Positions 51,401 through 63,186 of a stretch of DNA of 64,000 nt are shown here, one piece after another; position 1 is the first letter of the stretch, and each line of letters opens with the position of its first letter. Origin of the DNA: Eudorina sp. 2006-703-Eu-15 (taxonomy: Eukaryota; Chlorophyta; Chlorophyceae; Chlamydomonadales; Volvocaceae); contig BDSI01000205.1 of assembly GCA_003117195.1 (NCBI GenBank), forward strand, positions 1-64,000. Reading direction: 5' to 3'. The notes under the pieces were generated by a model that had not been told where the DNA came from, searched no databases, and was given only the letters and a program-made list of their open reading frames with translations. A program made the translations under genes and the position numbers.

Positions 51401-54023
51401 GACAGCGACCCAATTACCCCACCATCACGGCTTCCCCCAATTCCCACCACCCATACTACCATTCCAGCTGTGCCCCGGAGGTCATTGATCTTTGGGTTGG
51501 GTGGGCCCCGGCCCGCGAGGTGTGTCCAAGGAGCTATAGGCAAAGATCCCACGACGGCCCTAGCCCAGATGAGGGCCGACCCACTCGCCTTTTGGGGAAC
51601 CCACCTGGTGAGGGGCTCGGGGTTAGACCCAGCGGTGGTGGATGGGGCGTGGCCCACCACCTTGTACCTGGACTATGGCTCATATCCCGCTAGGTACGGA
51701 CAAAGCGGGGCATGCACATTTGACAAGGAGGCTACCAACTATCAACTCGATCCCCTCCCAAGACCTACAGCTGTCCCACCTGTCCCGGTGAGCCCGGTGG
51801 TGTACGTCCCCCAGATGAAACCCTCAGAGATTAATGATGAAGAAGGTAGGTGCGTGTGGTGTGGTATACGTAATCTGAGTAATCCGAGCAACCGGTCGGT
51901 TAGGTAGGATCCAATGTCTGAGGGCACCCACGGGGGTCAAATTTCAGGTAATCGTTACACGGGCCGTGTCACGGCGCCGTGTAACGGATAATCAATTTTG
52001 TGTATAAAATTCCTTTTCGCAACCGGTCGGTTAGGATGCAATGTTAATTACAAGGGGGCCCAGCAATCAAGCTGCTCGGTCGGTTGTAAACTATTAGCAC
52101 GAGGATCCGCGCGCGCGTGTGGCGTACTTCACAAATCAGGAACGACGTTTTACAAAATATGCGTATGTGCATGCTTCCCCTGATTTACTTCGTTGATCGC
52201 CGCTACTTTAGGGGTACATACGTTGATGGGCTGAAATGTTACCAATTGTTAGGAAGGGCGGGCTAGCTGTCCAAGAACAAATGCCGCACGCGGCCGCACG
52301 CTCTTCGCCAGTTCCGCTAGGAATAATGACGTAGCGGGACGGGGCTGCGTGTGGGTCTCGGGTACCCAACACCGACACCGCCGACCCGCCGCGGCTCGGG
52401 CGCATCGACCGTTTGGGGCTTTGTATAAGGCCCACGCACGGTTCGGCGGCATGAGCAACCGTTATTTGACGGCGCACAGCCATATACACGTAGCTGACGT
52501 GCGTGGCGCCTAGTGGCTAAACCTGCTCCTACATACTGTTGCAAATAAGAACACCTACTACAGTCGTATACTGTACCTTTCATGTCTCCTTTATCTGGCG
52601 TGCTTTGCAGACGGCGGGAAGTGCAAAATGCGCGTCAACGCAGCTGGAATCCGCACCCTTCAGCTTGCTGACAGAGACGTCATTGTGACCAACCCCAGCT
52701 TCACCGGCTGCTCTCTTTACTGGAAGGTCGTTGGAAACATCGTCTATTTTGCCCACGTGCAGCCGATTGGAAATGCAGAAATTTTCCGCGAGCAGCTGAA
52801 GCGTTGCTGCCTGAAGTTCAAAGTCCCTGGAGAAACGGGGAGGGAGAAGCTACAATTCGTCCGCGCCAACACTGATTACAAATTCAAATCAACGAAAGAC
52901 TCGACACAAATCGTGATACAATATGATCCGAGGTACGGAATCGACAATTACGGCTGGGTTGTCATGGTACAACAGTCTTCTTGTGAGCCGGACATCGGAG
53001 ATCCGGCGAACGCTGATTTGGATAATAATGAGTTCAAGTGCACCGTTCGGAAACTGACACAGCTGGCCTTGGTGCCCCGCGAAAGTGGCGGCTGCTGGCC
53101 GTGGGGTTGCACCCGTGGCACCCGCCACATGAGGTCGTCAAGAAGAGCTCTCAGGGCTCTGAAAACTCAGCCAGCAATATCAGTAGTATCGTTACCACCA
53201 ACGGCATTATCATCGCCGGCGGCGCCTGCTGGACCTAGCGCCGTAACATCCGCCTCGATGACATTTGCCTGTGAGTAATAAAACAAAAAACGTAAAAATA
53301 ATAAAATTAGTAATGAATAATAACAAAACATTATCCAAATTGATGATAAAATAACTGTAAACGCGCTCTTTCTATATATGCTACTGTCTGCCTTCTTTCG
53401 GCCAATATGGTCATCTAAAACACCGGCGGCGTAATATAAATATATAACAATGCTTGGGTTGCGTTCCTGCATGCGATGCCTTGCGTGGTCCACCAGGCTC
53501 GTCGTACGGGACTGTCCTGTATCACAAGCAGACCAACCTGATTCTGGATTGCGGTCGCCTCGGGGAAGTTTATTTGGGGTATGAGACGCCCAACCATTTC
53601 TGGCGCCTTGTGCCTAGCAGTAATAGCAGCAACAGCAGCGATAAGGATAGTGGCGAGTGGTACTTCCTGCAGCACAGACTGAACGACATGGTCTTGGAGA
53701 GCGACGGCGACAATGTCTACTGTCGAGCATGGAATGGGGACGCGATCCAGCAGTGGGCCTTGGCGCCACTAGACAACAACCGGATCGGGTTCTTGTTGGT
53801 CAACCGGGCGAGCAGCCAAGTGTTGGGCGGCGACCGTGGTGGTTTTTCGAGCCCGGATACGGTAGAACCGCCCAGGGTGTTTCTCAGCGAACGGAGCGTA
53901 GTCCTAGCCTCTGATTTCAGCAATTATTCGTACTATGCCGATTACTATAACATACAGAGCGACCAGTTTCACTGGGAACCCGTTCCCGTCCATGACGACG
54001 CCCAACACACGGCCCAACAATAG
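48311..54023 (+). CDS. Gene C: secreted Pro-rich/Gly-rich glycoprotein with C-terminal beta-trefoil lectin
   Basis: Four exons: 48311-48461, 49311-51845, 52611-53270, 53497-54023. They total 3873 nt, 1290 residues, in one frame, with all three introns phase 1. Exon 1 is a signal peptide ([18 protein letters not shown]). Exon 2 has a [13 protein letters not shown] region (residues about 55-350), about 35 Gly-Gly-Gly-Thr repeats (365-510), a second PPSPQPPSP region (530-730), then a Cys-containing globular part. Exon 3 encodes a Cys-bearing domain. Exon 4 has [29 protein letters not shown] and [20 protein letters not shown], the repeat pattern of a ricin-B-type beta-trefoil. Pro-Ser-Pro tracts are hydroxylated and glycosylated in volvocine wall proteins such as pherophorins. 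A matrix protein that binds sugars is the likely role (inference). Confidence 0.8.
48826..49224. mobile_element. Decayed third copy of the hAT-like MITE
   Basis: Aligns in patches with the two good copies (caggtgtcggggacacggca, ttgcggaagacatgcgtacagtgcaggaat, gttggcagggta, gggggtccggtaaa). The right end CAAGCAACGCTG is a mutated terminal repeat. The left end and target duplication are not clear. Lies in intron 1 of gene C. Confidence 0.6.
49311..51845 (+). CDS. Gene C exon 2: Pro-Ser-Pro and Gly-Gly-Gly-Thr repeats
   Basis: The frame is closed upstream by TAA at 49286-49288. The only AG between that stop and the coding repeats is CATACAG at 49304-49310, which gives the phase-1 join GCC. Ends GAA G|GTAGGT. 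The 12-bp GGCACCGGCGGC-type array runs about 50252-50690. Confidence 0.75.
51953..51986. repeat. Inverted repeat in gene C intron 2
   Basis: CGTTACACGG (51953-51962) and CCGTGTAACG (51977-51986) form a perfect 10-bp stem. The right arm contains TGTAA, so an early poly(A) site in the intron is possible but unsupported. Confidence 0.6.
52611..53270 (+). CDS. Gene C exon 3: Cys-containing extracellular domain
   Basis: Acceptor TTTGCAG, 660 bp, donor GTGAGT, phase 1 at both ends. Encodes [20 protein letters not shown] then [18 protein letters not shown] and several more cysteines (KRCCLKF, SSCEPD, FKCTV). I do not recognize the family. Confidence 0.75.
53497..54023 (+). CDS. Gene C exon 4: ricin-B-like beta-trefoil
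   Basis: Acceptor CCACCAG; joins as [13 protein letters not shown]. Contains three beta-trefoil-like repeats ([21 protein letters not shown] with QQW/FW partners). The stop TAG overlaps a perfect donor-like GTAAGT (54023-54028), so an extra 3' exon cannot be excluded. Confidence 0.75.
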
Positions 54024-56716
54024 TAAGTAGATATGATTCGTTCAGGATGGATGCCGGCCTTAGCGTCGTACTGTTACATACAGTGGCTGCATGGGCTTCC
54101 GTCCGGGAAAGGTTACGTTACAGAGCATCGTCCGCTACCTTCATTGATCACACAGCGAGCGTCCCCACGCCGGCCATACGTAGTGACTCCTGGAGAAGGG
54201 CCGTTGATCATGTCATCAATCACGCAACTAAGAATCCTTTCCCAGCCTGCCCAGCCACCTCCATACATAAATAGCGCATATGCATCGCATCTGTAGATGC
54301 AAATAGATAGATAGATATGTACGATGACCGGCGGTCCACAAATGTCGGGTAACGAACGTGGCTCATGCGAACCTATAGGTAGCTACCTGCTGCATATATA
54401 TCGGCACTGCACGCCGCCGGTAGGGTTGCATTGCACGCACGTATATATTTACATATGTACGTCGGCGACTTATTAGGCGGCTGCCCTGCTGCCCTGCGGT
54501 ACGATCCGCAGGTAAGTAAAGCTATTGCGGGTGAGCGGCGGGCGGTAATAAATACGACGTACGTGTTGCACGCACTGATAGCTGCACGGGTAATGAGTGG
54601 CTGGTAGTTGGCGACCGAGCCAACGAAGCACGCACGCACTGCGTGCTGTTTATGCTGTTTGCGTGGACGAGTTTGAGTAGTTGTGAAGTGCGTGATTAAT
54701 AATCATGAACGTATGCCAGCGTATATATGTAGGTATTTTTATCAGGCAGGTTATATTGCTTGACTAAGATGAGCTGCATACGTACGTTCGTTGCTTCGTT
54801 AACCCAAGCAATAATGGATATAGTGTCGGTGGCGATGTATGAACTACCATCGCTCAGTCGTCCGTCATTATTGGCTGGGTCCATGTAGTCCATGACTGGG
54901 CTTATACCTGGGCGCATCCTATCGACGATCGGCGGCATCGATCTTCCTTGTATGACTACTGTTCCTGTATGTCCCCGAGAAAAGCTACTACTGCTTGGTA
55001 GGTCAATGCGTCAAGCGCGAGAGCGACGGAGCGAGTACATACCATGAAGCCCGCGGCGCACGCAGGCTGCTGGCTAGGCGAATAATGAGTGCCGCCGGCG
55101 ATTCTGTTTGGTTAGGTTTGGTTGCTTGTGTTTAGTTCGGATCGATGGGGTTCGATTCGGTTCGGTCACGTTCGGTTTGGTTATCTAGATAGGGTTAGTT
55201 GATGGTTTACTCTGTCATTTGTTTGATTCGCGTATTTCGCATGTGTGTTACGGTTCGGTTCAGTTTGATTCGTACGGCCTTGATCATCTCCAAGCAAAAC
55301 CAAGAAGTATGATTTGCAGATGGGAGCGAGCATCCTGCGCAGCAGTAGTGCATGATTGTGCTCACTCTGGGAAAAAGGGGGGTCGGATTTGCCGTAAACT
55401 AAACCGTAAAATGGGGCTGTTTTACGGAGACGGACTTGGCGTAAAGCGCGTACAAGGAATACGGAGACATTTTACGGATGCAGTTTACGGAGAGACATTA
55501 CGGTAAACCCGCACCCCATATTACGGGGACCCGCACCCCATAATACAGAGACAGTCTTGCCGTAAATAAAGCGCGTACAAGGAATACGGAGACAGATTAC
55601 GGCCAGAGTGTACGGAGGGGCATTACGGGGACCCGAACCGCATAATACGGGGACCCGCACCCCACATTACGGGGACCCGCACCCCATATTACGGGGACCC
55701 GCTCCCCACATTACGGGGACCCACACCCCACATTACGGGGACCCGCACCCCACATTACGGGGACCCGCACCCCACATTACGGACCCCCAGGCCGCATATT
55801 ATGGGTTCCCAAACCATAGTTTACAGAGTCCCCGACCATGTTTCCACACCCAAACAGGCCACCAGTCCCAGTCCTCAGCCAGTGAGGAAGGTAGTGAGAA
55901 CCACCAGCTCGATCTTTCCATCAGAACGCCAATGGACTCACGAGCGCTCGTGCGTGATAAGCGGCTGTGGGGCCGCCGATCGATGCTCAGGCATGTAGGA
56001 TGATTACGCTTGCGATGCAGCGTCACTGCCTGCTTGCTCCGTTTTAGAGTACATATATGCGTGTGCCAATAATAGTACGTAGTTAGATACGTTGATCGTT
56101 AGGTAAGCATACGTACGTATATATGTTCCATTCCGCTTCAAACACGCACCAGCCAGCTGGGCGGCATCAGGAGCGAGCTTATCGGCGGATGCGGTATAAA
56201 TGCCGCGTGCATTTTCCCAAATGCATAGTCAGCATGCAGGCGCCGTGTATGCATGGTTCCATCAATCCAGGACGATCGAAGACCGACGGGCTTGACGATC
56301 CCACCGTCCCCATCGATCTGCATGAGTAGTTGATGTAACCAAGCAATCTCGTGATGATGAACACCGACCTACCGGCGGTGCGCCCGTCATCATGCCCCTC
56401 AGCAGTGCGATACGTGCAGGCGATCGAGTCTACTTGGCTTTAGGATCGATGTCAGAATGAAGTTAGCGGCTGGCCAGTTTTATTTTCTTGACTTCGTTCA
56501 CATGGCAAAACGCGTACGGTTCCAAACCAAACTCAATACGAGTTTGCATTGAAGGATCGGATCCATCCTGTACATCCTGTATCACCGTACCTATCTACCA
56601 GGTATCCTCAAAAAGTATTTAAACGCCACTTGTTGCTCAGGTAACCGGCGGCCGAAGCCTCTCATGGAAATCAGGCGGCCGACGGAGAAGCAAACGAAAC
56701 TTGGGCCACCGACCAC
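54024..56716. other. Intergenic, repeats only
   Basis: No supported gene. Contains a short GATA run (54303-54318), ttcggtt-type repeats (55130-55270) and a 22-bp minisatellite (55500-55795). Confidence 0.55.
55500..55795. repeat. 22-bp minisatellite (attacggggacccgcaccccac)n
   Basis: About ten copies, the right-hand ones nearly perfect and the left-hand ones decayed and mixed with ttacggagacg-type units (from about 55425). A related pair gcgtacaaggaatacggagaca occurs at 55446 and 55568. Confidence 0.85.
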
Positions 56717-56787
56717 TGTTGTATCCACGTACTTAGGTGGTAGTAAGAACTACCGATTGTTGAGTCGCAGTGTGCTTAAATGCACCA
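56717..56787 (-). repeat. 3' LTR of chromovirus (71 bp)
   Basis: Identical to 63187-63257 as read. The identity ends abruptly on both sides. Confidence 0.8.
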
Positions 56788-57101
56788 GGTCCGCGCCCAG
56801 TAGTGTACGGCGAGCCGCCACTTGGACGAAGGGTCAGTGAGGCAACGGTTTAACCGTCAGTTTGAACTCAGCAACCGGAGTCACACAGAATCAGCTACCA
56901 GGATCAGTTGTCCTAATTGTAAACAGATTACAATTACCAGCAGAATAACAGGATTCGGCAGTCCGAAATACAGGTTCGTAAACAGTTACGTATCAGCAAA
57001 GTGTAAGGAACAGCTTCCTCAAAAGTGACAGCAAATACAGAACAGTAAAATACCATAAAGAGCACATTGTTTATTATGCGAGACAGAGCATAATACAACA
57101 A

Positions 57102-60100
57102 CTATCCCCCCTCTGGTGGCAGCGTCCTCGCTGCTTGCTTGGCCTGTGACCGAACCTCATCCAAAACAGGTTTCAGATCAGGTGTGAAGTTGCGAGCGGG
57201 TTCCCACGAATTGTGCTCAGACGAGTAGCCAGCCCATTTAACGAGCCACTCTTGCACAAAGCGAGTCCGTTTGCCAGTGCGAACGCGGCGACAACGGTAG
57301 TCCAGAACGCGTTCAACAGAAAACAGAGGTTGGTCTTCAGTCAGCCAGGCAACAGGTTCAGGACTAGTATCCATTTCATCAGCGGCGTCAGATGCGCGCG
57401 AATGATAAGGACGAACCAGAGACACGTGGAAGGTCGGGTGAATGCGCATGTCCAAGGGCAGGCGCAACTCAACCGCAACAGAACCAACCATGCGTACGAC
57501 AGGGTACGGGCCAACCCAGCGAGGGAGAAGCTTCCGAGGCCCACGTGACATGTCACGCAAGTGCTTCGTACTCAGCATCACCAACTGCCCAGCGGCGTAA
57601 GTGACAGGCTTCTTACCCCGGTTGTAGTAATCAGCAGCCCGTTGTTGCGCTGCGTCCAAGCAGGACTTAGCTTCAGACAGGCGAGACACAAAGCTCCGTG
57701 CGAACTGCTTCGCGGCAGGAACGTTGACGTCCAACTCCCGCCAGACAGGCAGCGCAGGGTGAAATCCGTAGTTCAGGAAGAACGGACTCTTGCCAGTGGA
57801 GCGATTCACTGCATTGTTCAGCGCGAACTCAGCAGCAGACAGATGAGTGTCCCAGGTATCAGGGTTACGGCCAGCAAAGTTGCGCAGCATGTCACCAAGT
57901 GTACGATTCATGCGCTCAGTTTGACCGTCAGACTGGGGGTGATACGCAGTGGACAGATTCACACGCATATCCAGCAGATCCCCAAGCGCTCCCCAGAACT
58001 TGCTCGTGAAACGCGGATCGCGATCAGAGACAATGCCCTTAGGAACACCATGCAAACGTACGACGTTGTCAAAGAACAAACGTGCAGCCTGCGCAGCAGT
58101 ACAGGACGTGGTGGTGGGCGCCAGATGCACCATCTTCGTAAGGCGATCAACCAGTACGATAACCGCGTCGTATCCCCCCTCAGTTTTGGGGAGCGCAACC
58201 ACAAAGTCCATAGAGACGCTGTCCCAAGGGTTCGCTGGCACAGGTAGCGACTGCAGCAACCCAGGGGTCTTACCGGACGATGGCTTGTTGCGCTGACAGA
58301 GATCACAGGATTGAACGTAGTTAGCGGCGTCGGCAGCCAACTTAGGCCACCAAAAGGTGCGGGTAACCAAGTCAATCAGACGACTGCAGCCAGGATGCCC
58401 AGCCAAGGGACTGTCATGGTACTTCGACAGCAGCTCACGACGCAGCTCGTCGTCATTCGGAATGACAATCTGCTTGCGATCAGGGAGGGAGCGGTACCAG
58501 ACGCCACGCTCACAGGTGAGCGCTGCTGTGTTAGCAGTATCAGCGAAGTACGGATCAGTACGGTACAAGGCACGCAGACGGGCAAAAAGATCAGTTACGG
58601 GCGCCTCAGCGGCCGCAGGTGCGGTGGCAGGTACGGCAGCGACGGGGTCAGCGGGCGTACGTGCACGAACAGACGCAGGGGCGGCCGGAACGGGGTCAAC
58701 AGCCGCAGCCTTGCGAGCAGAACTGCGAGTCGTCACAGACAGGATTGCGGCGTGCAGGTTAGGGTGCCGGCTGAGAGCATCAGCAATGTTCATCGAACCA
58801 GACAGATACTCCCAGGTGTAGTCAAAACGCGCCATGTACTCAAGCCACCGGGCTTGACGACGGTTCCGAGTGGGCACACCTTGCAGGAACGTAAGGGGCT
58901 TGTGGTCAGTTTTCAGAGTGAAGGGGCGACCCTCAAGGTAACACCGCCATTCTTTCAGAGCGTGGATGACAGCAAGCAGTTCCTGCTCCCCAGTAGTGTA
59001 ACGAGTTTCAGCACCCGTAAACTTCTGACTGGTGAAAGCAACAGGTCTCCCCTCCTGTAGCAGGACAGCGCCGGTGCCGTACAGCGAGGCATCAGATATG
59101 ACCTCAATACGGAAAGGCAGGGAGTAATCAGGGAACCGCAGAAGTACATCATCACAGACAGCACGCTTCAGTTCATCAAACGCCTGTTGGCACTCAGGAG
59201 TCCAAGCAGCAGGCGACAGAAACGCACCCTTACGCGTCAGATTGGTCAGAGGTGCAGCTATCACAGAGTAGCGCGAAATGAACTTACGAAAGTAGTTGGT
59301 CAGACCCAAAAACTTACGCAGGTCCGGCAGGTTGGTCGGAGTGGGCCAGTCACGGACCGCGGCAGACTTGCGGGGATCCATTCGAATGCCATCAGCAGAG
59401 ACGACATGCCCCAGATACTCGACCTGCGGGAGCGCCCAGTGGCACTTCGACCGTTTCGCGTACAGCTGCTCACGCCTCAGAACCTCGAAGACCTGGCGAA
59501 GGTGCTGCAGGTGCTCCTCGCGGGTCTTGGAGAATATCAGGATGTCGTCCAGGTAACAGACGACGAACCGATCCAGGAAGGGCCTGAAGATGCGATTCAT
59601 AACAGCTTGGAAGGTGGCAGGGGCGTTCACCAAACCAAAGGACAGGACAGTATACTCGTAATGACCAAAGGGTGTACGAAAAGCAGACTTTGGGATGTCG
59701 GACTCAGCAATCCGAATCTGATTGTAGCCCTGCTGCAGGTCAATAGAGCTAAAGTAAGCAGAACCCCTCAGTTTGTCCAACAGATCGTCTACGCGCGGCA
59801 GGGGATAACGGTTCTTAACAGTGACCGCATTCAGACCCCTATAGTCAATGCACATGCGCAGACCACCATCCTTCTTACCCACGAACAGAATAGGAGCAGA
59901 GTACGGCGAGGTGCTCGGACGAATCATGCCCTTAGCTAGCAAGTCAGTCACTTGCCGTTTTACCTCGTCGAGCTCCAGAGGGCTCAGGCGGTACATAGGA
60001 CGGGACACAGGCGCCGTACCAGGTACCAGCGAGAGGAATGGTGTGATCGACAGGTCGCATAGGAGGCAGGCCAGGGATCTCCTTGAAGAGATCTGCATAT

Positions 60101-60137
60101 TCCTCCAACAGGGCCTCAACGTCAGGGTCCTTAGCAT
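57102..60137 (-). CDS. Chromovirus pol: reverse transcriptase, RNase H, integrase, chromodomain
   Basis: From about 60020: reverse transcriptase with [36 protein letters not shown] and the catalytic [12 protein letters not shown]; RNase H ([26 protein letters not shown]); integrase with its zinc finger ([26 protein letters not shown]) and core residues in [28 protein letters not shown] and [18 protein letters not shown] chromodomain closes the protein ([20 protein letters not shown]). Relative to the protease frame there is a 1-nt register change at about 60010-60030, where GGTACC and GGTACG lie in near-tandem; this may be a 4-nt insertion. Confidence 0.92.
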   Translation of the reverse strand: MLRTLTLRPCWRNMQISSRRSLACLLCDLSITPFLSLVPGTAPVSRPMYRLSPLELDEVKRQVTDLLAKGMIRPSTSPYSAPILFVGKKDGGLRMCIDYRGLNAVTVKNRYPLPRVDDLLDKLRGSAYFSSIDLQQGYNQIRIAESDIPKSAFRTPFGHYEYTVLSFGLVNAPATFQAVMNRIFRPFLDRFVVCYLDDILIFSKTREEHLQHLRQVFEVLRREQLYAKRSKCHWALPQVEYLGHVVSADGIRMDPRKSAAVRDWPTPTNLPDLRKFLGLTNYFRKFISRYSVIAAPLTNLTRKGAFLSPAAWTPECQQAFDELKRAVCDDVLLRFPDYSLPFRIEVISDASLYGTGAVLLQEGRPVAFTSQKFTGAETRYTTGEQELLAVIHALKEWRCYLEGRPFTLKTDHKPLTFLQGVPTRNRRQARWLEYMARFDYTWEYLSGSMNIADALSRHPNLHAAILSVTTRSSARKAAAVDPVPAAPASVRARTPADPVAAVPATAPAAAEAPVTDLFARLRALYRTDPYFADTANTAALTCERGVWYRSLPDRKQIVIPNDDELRRELLSKYHDSPLAGHPGCSRLIDLVTRTFWWPKLAADAANYVQSCDLCQRNKPSSGKTPGLLQSLPVPANPWDSVSMDFVVALPKTEGGYDAVIVLVDRLTKMVHLAPTTTSCTAAQAARLFFDNVVRLHGVPKGIVSDRDPRFTSKFWGALGDLLDMRVNLSTAYHPQSDGQTERMNRTLGDMLRNFAGRNPDTWDTHLSAAEFALNNAVNRSTGKSPFFLNYGFHPALPVWRELDVNVPAAKQFARSFVSRLSEAKSCLDAAQQRAADYYNRGKKPVTYAAGQLVMLSTKHLRDMSRGPRKLLPRWVGPYPVVRMVGSVAVELRLPLDMRIHPTFHVSLVRPYHSRASDAADEMDTSPEPVAWLTEDQPLFSVERVLDYRCRRVRTGKRTRFVQEWLVKWAGYSSEHNSWEPARNFTPDLKPVLDEVRSQAKQAARTLPPEGG

Positions 60138-61368
60138 CAGGTTGCTGTACGGCCGAGTTCAGGTACAGTTTCGGTCGAACAAGCAAGGCATGGGCACCCT
60201 TACGAAGCAGGCGAGTGGCAGCTTTGCGCCCAACGGGTTCAGGCTCAGTGCGAGAACACATAGCAGCAAGCGCAAAATTAACGTGAGGTGCAGCAGGCGC
60301 AGAGCCATCAGCGCCCTCGCCCCCCTCACGTACATCAGGGGCAAGCAACGGCACGCGGTACGATAAACGGCCCTTGCGCAGACGCAAAGTACGTGAACCG
60401 TAATCCAAAGCAGCACCGTGCAAGTGCAGAGACCCAGACCCCAAGATAAGAGACGCGACGCTGGTCAGGTCAGGCAAGACATACGGTTGAAGTTGCAACC
60501 GCAGCGGGCCAGCAGAGGCACGCAAAGTCACCTGTCCAAGCAACGCGCCCTTACCTCCATCAGCGAGGGTGACGTGTGACCAGGCACTAGGGCGGATCGG
60601 CAGACCAAGTTGCCGTACAGTAGCCGCAGACACGAAGTCGTGACTGGCGCCGGAGTCCACCAGCGCCGGCAGAGGAACGCCAGCGGAGGACAGGGCGACG
60701 CGAGGCAGGTCGGCTCCTGAGAGGGAAGCAGCAACTGGCGAACAGAGGGTTGACAAGAAAGGGACAGCAGGAGTGGAGACAGGCCGAGGTGGGTCGTACC
60801 AGACATCGACCGAGTACGGCAGCGAAGGCAAGGCAACCACAGCCCCAGACAAGTCCAACCCGTTGAACAGACCAGCACCCTTGTCGAAGCGTCGTATCTG
60901 AGCCATACCGACCAGGTGACGAGAGGCGCGACGAGACAAGTGCGTAGGCAAAAGCAGACAGGCAGAGGTGTCAGGACGCAGCTGCTTGCACGAACGGTAA
61001 TGTGCCAGCTGAGTCTGCATCTCACGCATGGATGAAGGGACAAACAGAACCGTGTGACCACCCAGGTCGACAGATGACAGCGGCCGACAGCACGGCAGAC
61101 CCAGGTTACAGACCGAATCAAACCCCGCGCGCGCAGTGTGCGCATCGAAGCTGAAACGGCGGCCCACAGCAAGTTCGAGCTCAGCAAGCGCGGACGGCGT
61201 CAAGGCGCGTACGGCACGGCGACGGCAAGCAACAGTGTCTGGCACAGCAGCCACAGAAACACCGGCAACAGAGCCAACAGAACCGCCAACACCGACAGCG
61301 CAGCCAACCACAGCAGCATCAGCAGAACACCCAGGGGGCAGTCCCTCAGAACCACCCTGGGCAACAAC
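59944..61368 (-). CDS. Chromovirus pol, N-terminal part: methyltransferase-like region and protease
   Basis: The same frame as gag, directly after its single TAG, with no nearby ATG. The first recognizable part, [20 protein letters not shown] to [20 protein letters not shown], parallels the methyltransferase-like region of the partial element at 32-1003. The retropepsin motif follows ([20 protein letters not shown]), then [20 protein letters not shown], the usual link to reverse transcriptase. The frame ends at 59944 after a short frame-shifted tail; the reverse transcriptase continues in a different frame from about 60020. Confidence 0.75.
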   Translation of the reverse strand, partial: VVAQGGSEGLPPGCSADAAVVGCAVGVGGSVGSVAGVSVAAVPDTVACRRRAVRALTPSALAELELAVGRRFSFDAHTARAGFDSVCNLGLPCCRPLSSVDLGGHTVLFVPSSMREMQTQLAHYRSCKQLRPDTSACLLLPTHLSRRASRHLVGMAQIRRFDKGAGLFNGLDLSGAVVALPSLPYSVDVWYDPPRPVSTPAVPFLSTLCSPVAASLSGADLPRVALSSAGVPLPALVDSGASHDFVSAATVRQLGLPIRPSAWSHVTLADGGKGALLGQVTLRASAGPLRLQLQPYVLPDLTSVASLILGSGSLHLHGAALDYGSRTLRLRKGRLSYRVPLLAPDVREGGEGADGSAPAAPHVNFALAAMCSRTEPEPVGRKAATRLLRKGAHALLVRPKLYLNSAVQQPDAKDPDVEALLEEYADLFKEIPGLPPMRPVDHTIPLAGTWYGACVPSYVPPEPSGARRGKTASD

Positions 61369-62790
61369 CTAAACGTTGCGCCGGGCCTTCTTCTTGGGCG
61401 GCGGGGTGCCGTCGACGAACAGCTCGGGGTGCTCGGCCCGCCAGATTGGGCAATGGTTCACGCGGTGGGCGTCGGAGCAGCAGCGCAGGCAAAGCCGGTC
61501 TTCCATCCGACGGAGATACTCCTTGAAGGAGCACCCAAACTTGGTCTTCTCAGCGAGCTGAGCAGCCGAGTACGTCTTTTCGGAGGGTGTCGACCGGGCG
61601 GCAGCAGCGACGGCAGGCGCCGCACGCGGGGCAGGAGCCGCGGCGGCGACGACAGGCCGGGGAGGAGCGCCAGCAGCGGCGGCGGCGGAGGCGGGTGCAG
61701 ACGCCGTCGGAGCGCGCGCACGCCGGCCGTTGCTGGGTCCCGAGGCCGCCGGGTCAACATCCTCCTGCATGGCAACAGCGTTCAGGCGCAGCGAGCGAAC
61801 ACGTTTGAGAGCAAAAGCTTGAGCCTCCTTGCCAATAGCGTATTGCACCAAGTCAGAGTAGGTGCGGAATGGGGCACCGCGCTCATCAGTCACGCAGGCG
61901 TGCATCAGGTCATCAGGCAGGCCAGCGTGGAACCAGAACATGCGCTCAGACTCGGTGGCGTCAGGGATGGCAGTCATCAACGCCTCGAACCGAGACTGAT
62001 AGGCAGGGACAGTCTCCTTAGGGCGCATGATAAACTGGCGGGTGGCAAGCTTATTGCGGGCCTCAGTGACACGCGGCTGAATCTGAGGTGCAAAGCGCTT
62101 CAGCAAGGCAAGCAACAGCTGATCAGACGTGTACGACGGGGTGGACAGGGTCCACTCGTCGTGGAACGACTTAGCCGCGCCCCCCAGCGCCTGACCCAAG
62201 TACAGGCATCGCAAACCGTCATCGTGACCGCCCTTGACCAGCGTGAAGTAGCGCTTGACGTCGCGGACGAAGGCACGAGTAGCAGCGGCAACGGCAGGCG
62301 GTGCGGAAGCGCAGCTCTTCGGGTCCGTCGAAATCTGCAACTTGGGCGCGGGCACGGACAGCTTGATTACCTCAGCAAACGAGGCGTTGTCGGCAGATGC
62401 CCCAGCAGGCGCAGCGGCCACAGGAGCCGAGGGGACAGCCACGCCTGCACGGCCAGCGCCGGAGGACACAACAGCGTGGTGGGGCAGATACCGCAGCAGG
62501 TCAGAGTGTTCGTCGGAGACAGCGCCGCGCAAAGCAGGAGAGCGGCGAAACAGAGCGCGCAGCGCATCCAGATCGAAGTCAGCAAAGGGATCCGATGCCA
62601 AGTCAATGACAGGGACTGCGGCAGCGGAGCTCAGGTTCACAGCAGGCAACTGTTCAGCAACAGCAGGAGGAGCCGGAGCGTGTTCCACAACCGCAGGTTC
62701 AGGAGCAGGGTCCGCAACAGCAGCGGGCGCAGGAGGATTCACCAGAACGGCGTCACCATCAGCATTCCATTCATTGACCAGGTTCGCCAT
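61369..62790 (-). CDS. Chromovirus gag
   Basis: ATG at 62790, 473 residues. An Ala/Pro-rich N-terminus, then a capsid-like domain (about 190-340: FVRDVKRYFTLVKGG, QLLLALLKRFAPQIQPRVTE, PAYQSRFEALMTAIPD). Near the C-terminus is a CCHC zinc knuckle, CLRCCSDAHRVNHC, with exact C-x2-C-x4-H-x4-C spacing. Ends with a basic KKKARRNV then TAG. The frame continues open past the TAG into pol (see the finding on in-frame UAG). Confidence 0.9.
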   Translation of the reverse strand: MANLVNEWNADGDAVLVNPPAPAAVADPAPEPAVVEHAPAPPAVAEQLPAVNLSSAAAVPVIDLASDPFADFDLDALRALFRRSPALRGAVSDEHSDLLRYLPHHAVVSSGAGRAGVAVPSAPVAAAPAGASADNASFAEVIKLSVPAPKLQISTDPKSCASAPPAVAAATRAFVRDVKRYFTLVKGGHDDGLRCLYLGQALGGAAKSFHDEWTLSTPSYTSDQLLLALLKRFAPQIQPRVTEARNKLATRQFIMRPKETVPAYQSRFEALMTAIPDATESERMFWFHAGLPDDLMHACVTDERGAPFRTYSDLVQYAIGKEAQAFALKRVRSLRLNAVAMQEDVDPAASGPSNGRRARAPTASAPASAAAAAGAPPRPVVAAAAPAPRAAPAVAAAARSTPSEKTYSAAQLAEKTKFGCSFKEYLRRMEDRLCLRCCSDAHRVNHCPIWRAEHPELFVDGTPPPKKKARRNV

Positions 62791-63170
62791 GATGGGCAGA
62801 AACAGAAACAGAGTTCAGTAACAGAGAACAATCTCACGATTGCTCACCGAACTTGACAGACAACAACCGAACGAGGGTTGTCGGCGAAGCGTTGTTCAGA
62901 ACAGTCGTCGGCGAAGGATGCTCCGGTGCAGCCACAGTAATCCGCAGCCGGATCGGGTATTCACCGGGAGTTGACTCTGCGATGCTACAGCAGGTGAGCG
63001 CAGGAAGTCGACCCAACAGACAGAATAAAGCAGAATAATTTACAGACCTGCACCAGCAACGCGAGCAATGGCGGCGTTGGTGTTTGGCGAGTAAACAGAG
63101 AAACGGGAAGGGGTCGCCATTGAAGTCAAGGCAAGTGAGTAACAGCTTAGCGGAAGCGTATCAGGAAAGA

Positions 63171-63184
63171 CCGTCTCGATACCA
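63171..63184 (-). other. Chromovirus primer-binding site
   Basis: Minus-strand TGGTATCGAGACGG, two bases inside the 5' LTR; the first 12 bases equal the TRIM primer site at 8578-8591. Confidence 0.8.
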
Positions 63185-63186
63185 CT

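Noticed and set aside
49515..51660. Minus-strand Gly-Trp-Gly-Glu-Gly and Ala-Ala-Gly-Val frames, and plus-strand Ala-Ala-Pro-Glu frames
   Set aside because: Shadows of the 9- and 12-bp repeats in gene C exon 2. The chosen frame alone joins to the signal exon and lectin exon in phase.
52628..53278. Separate gene starting at the ATG in gene C exon 3
   Set aside because: A CAG acceptor precedes it and both ends are phase 1 and fit exons 2 and 4, so it is an internal exon.
57213..59939. Plus-strand frames opposite the chromovirus pol
   Set aside because: Antisense shadows; the minus strand encodes the full enzyme set.
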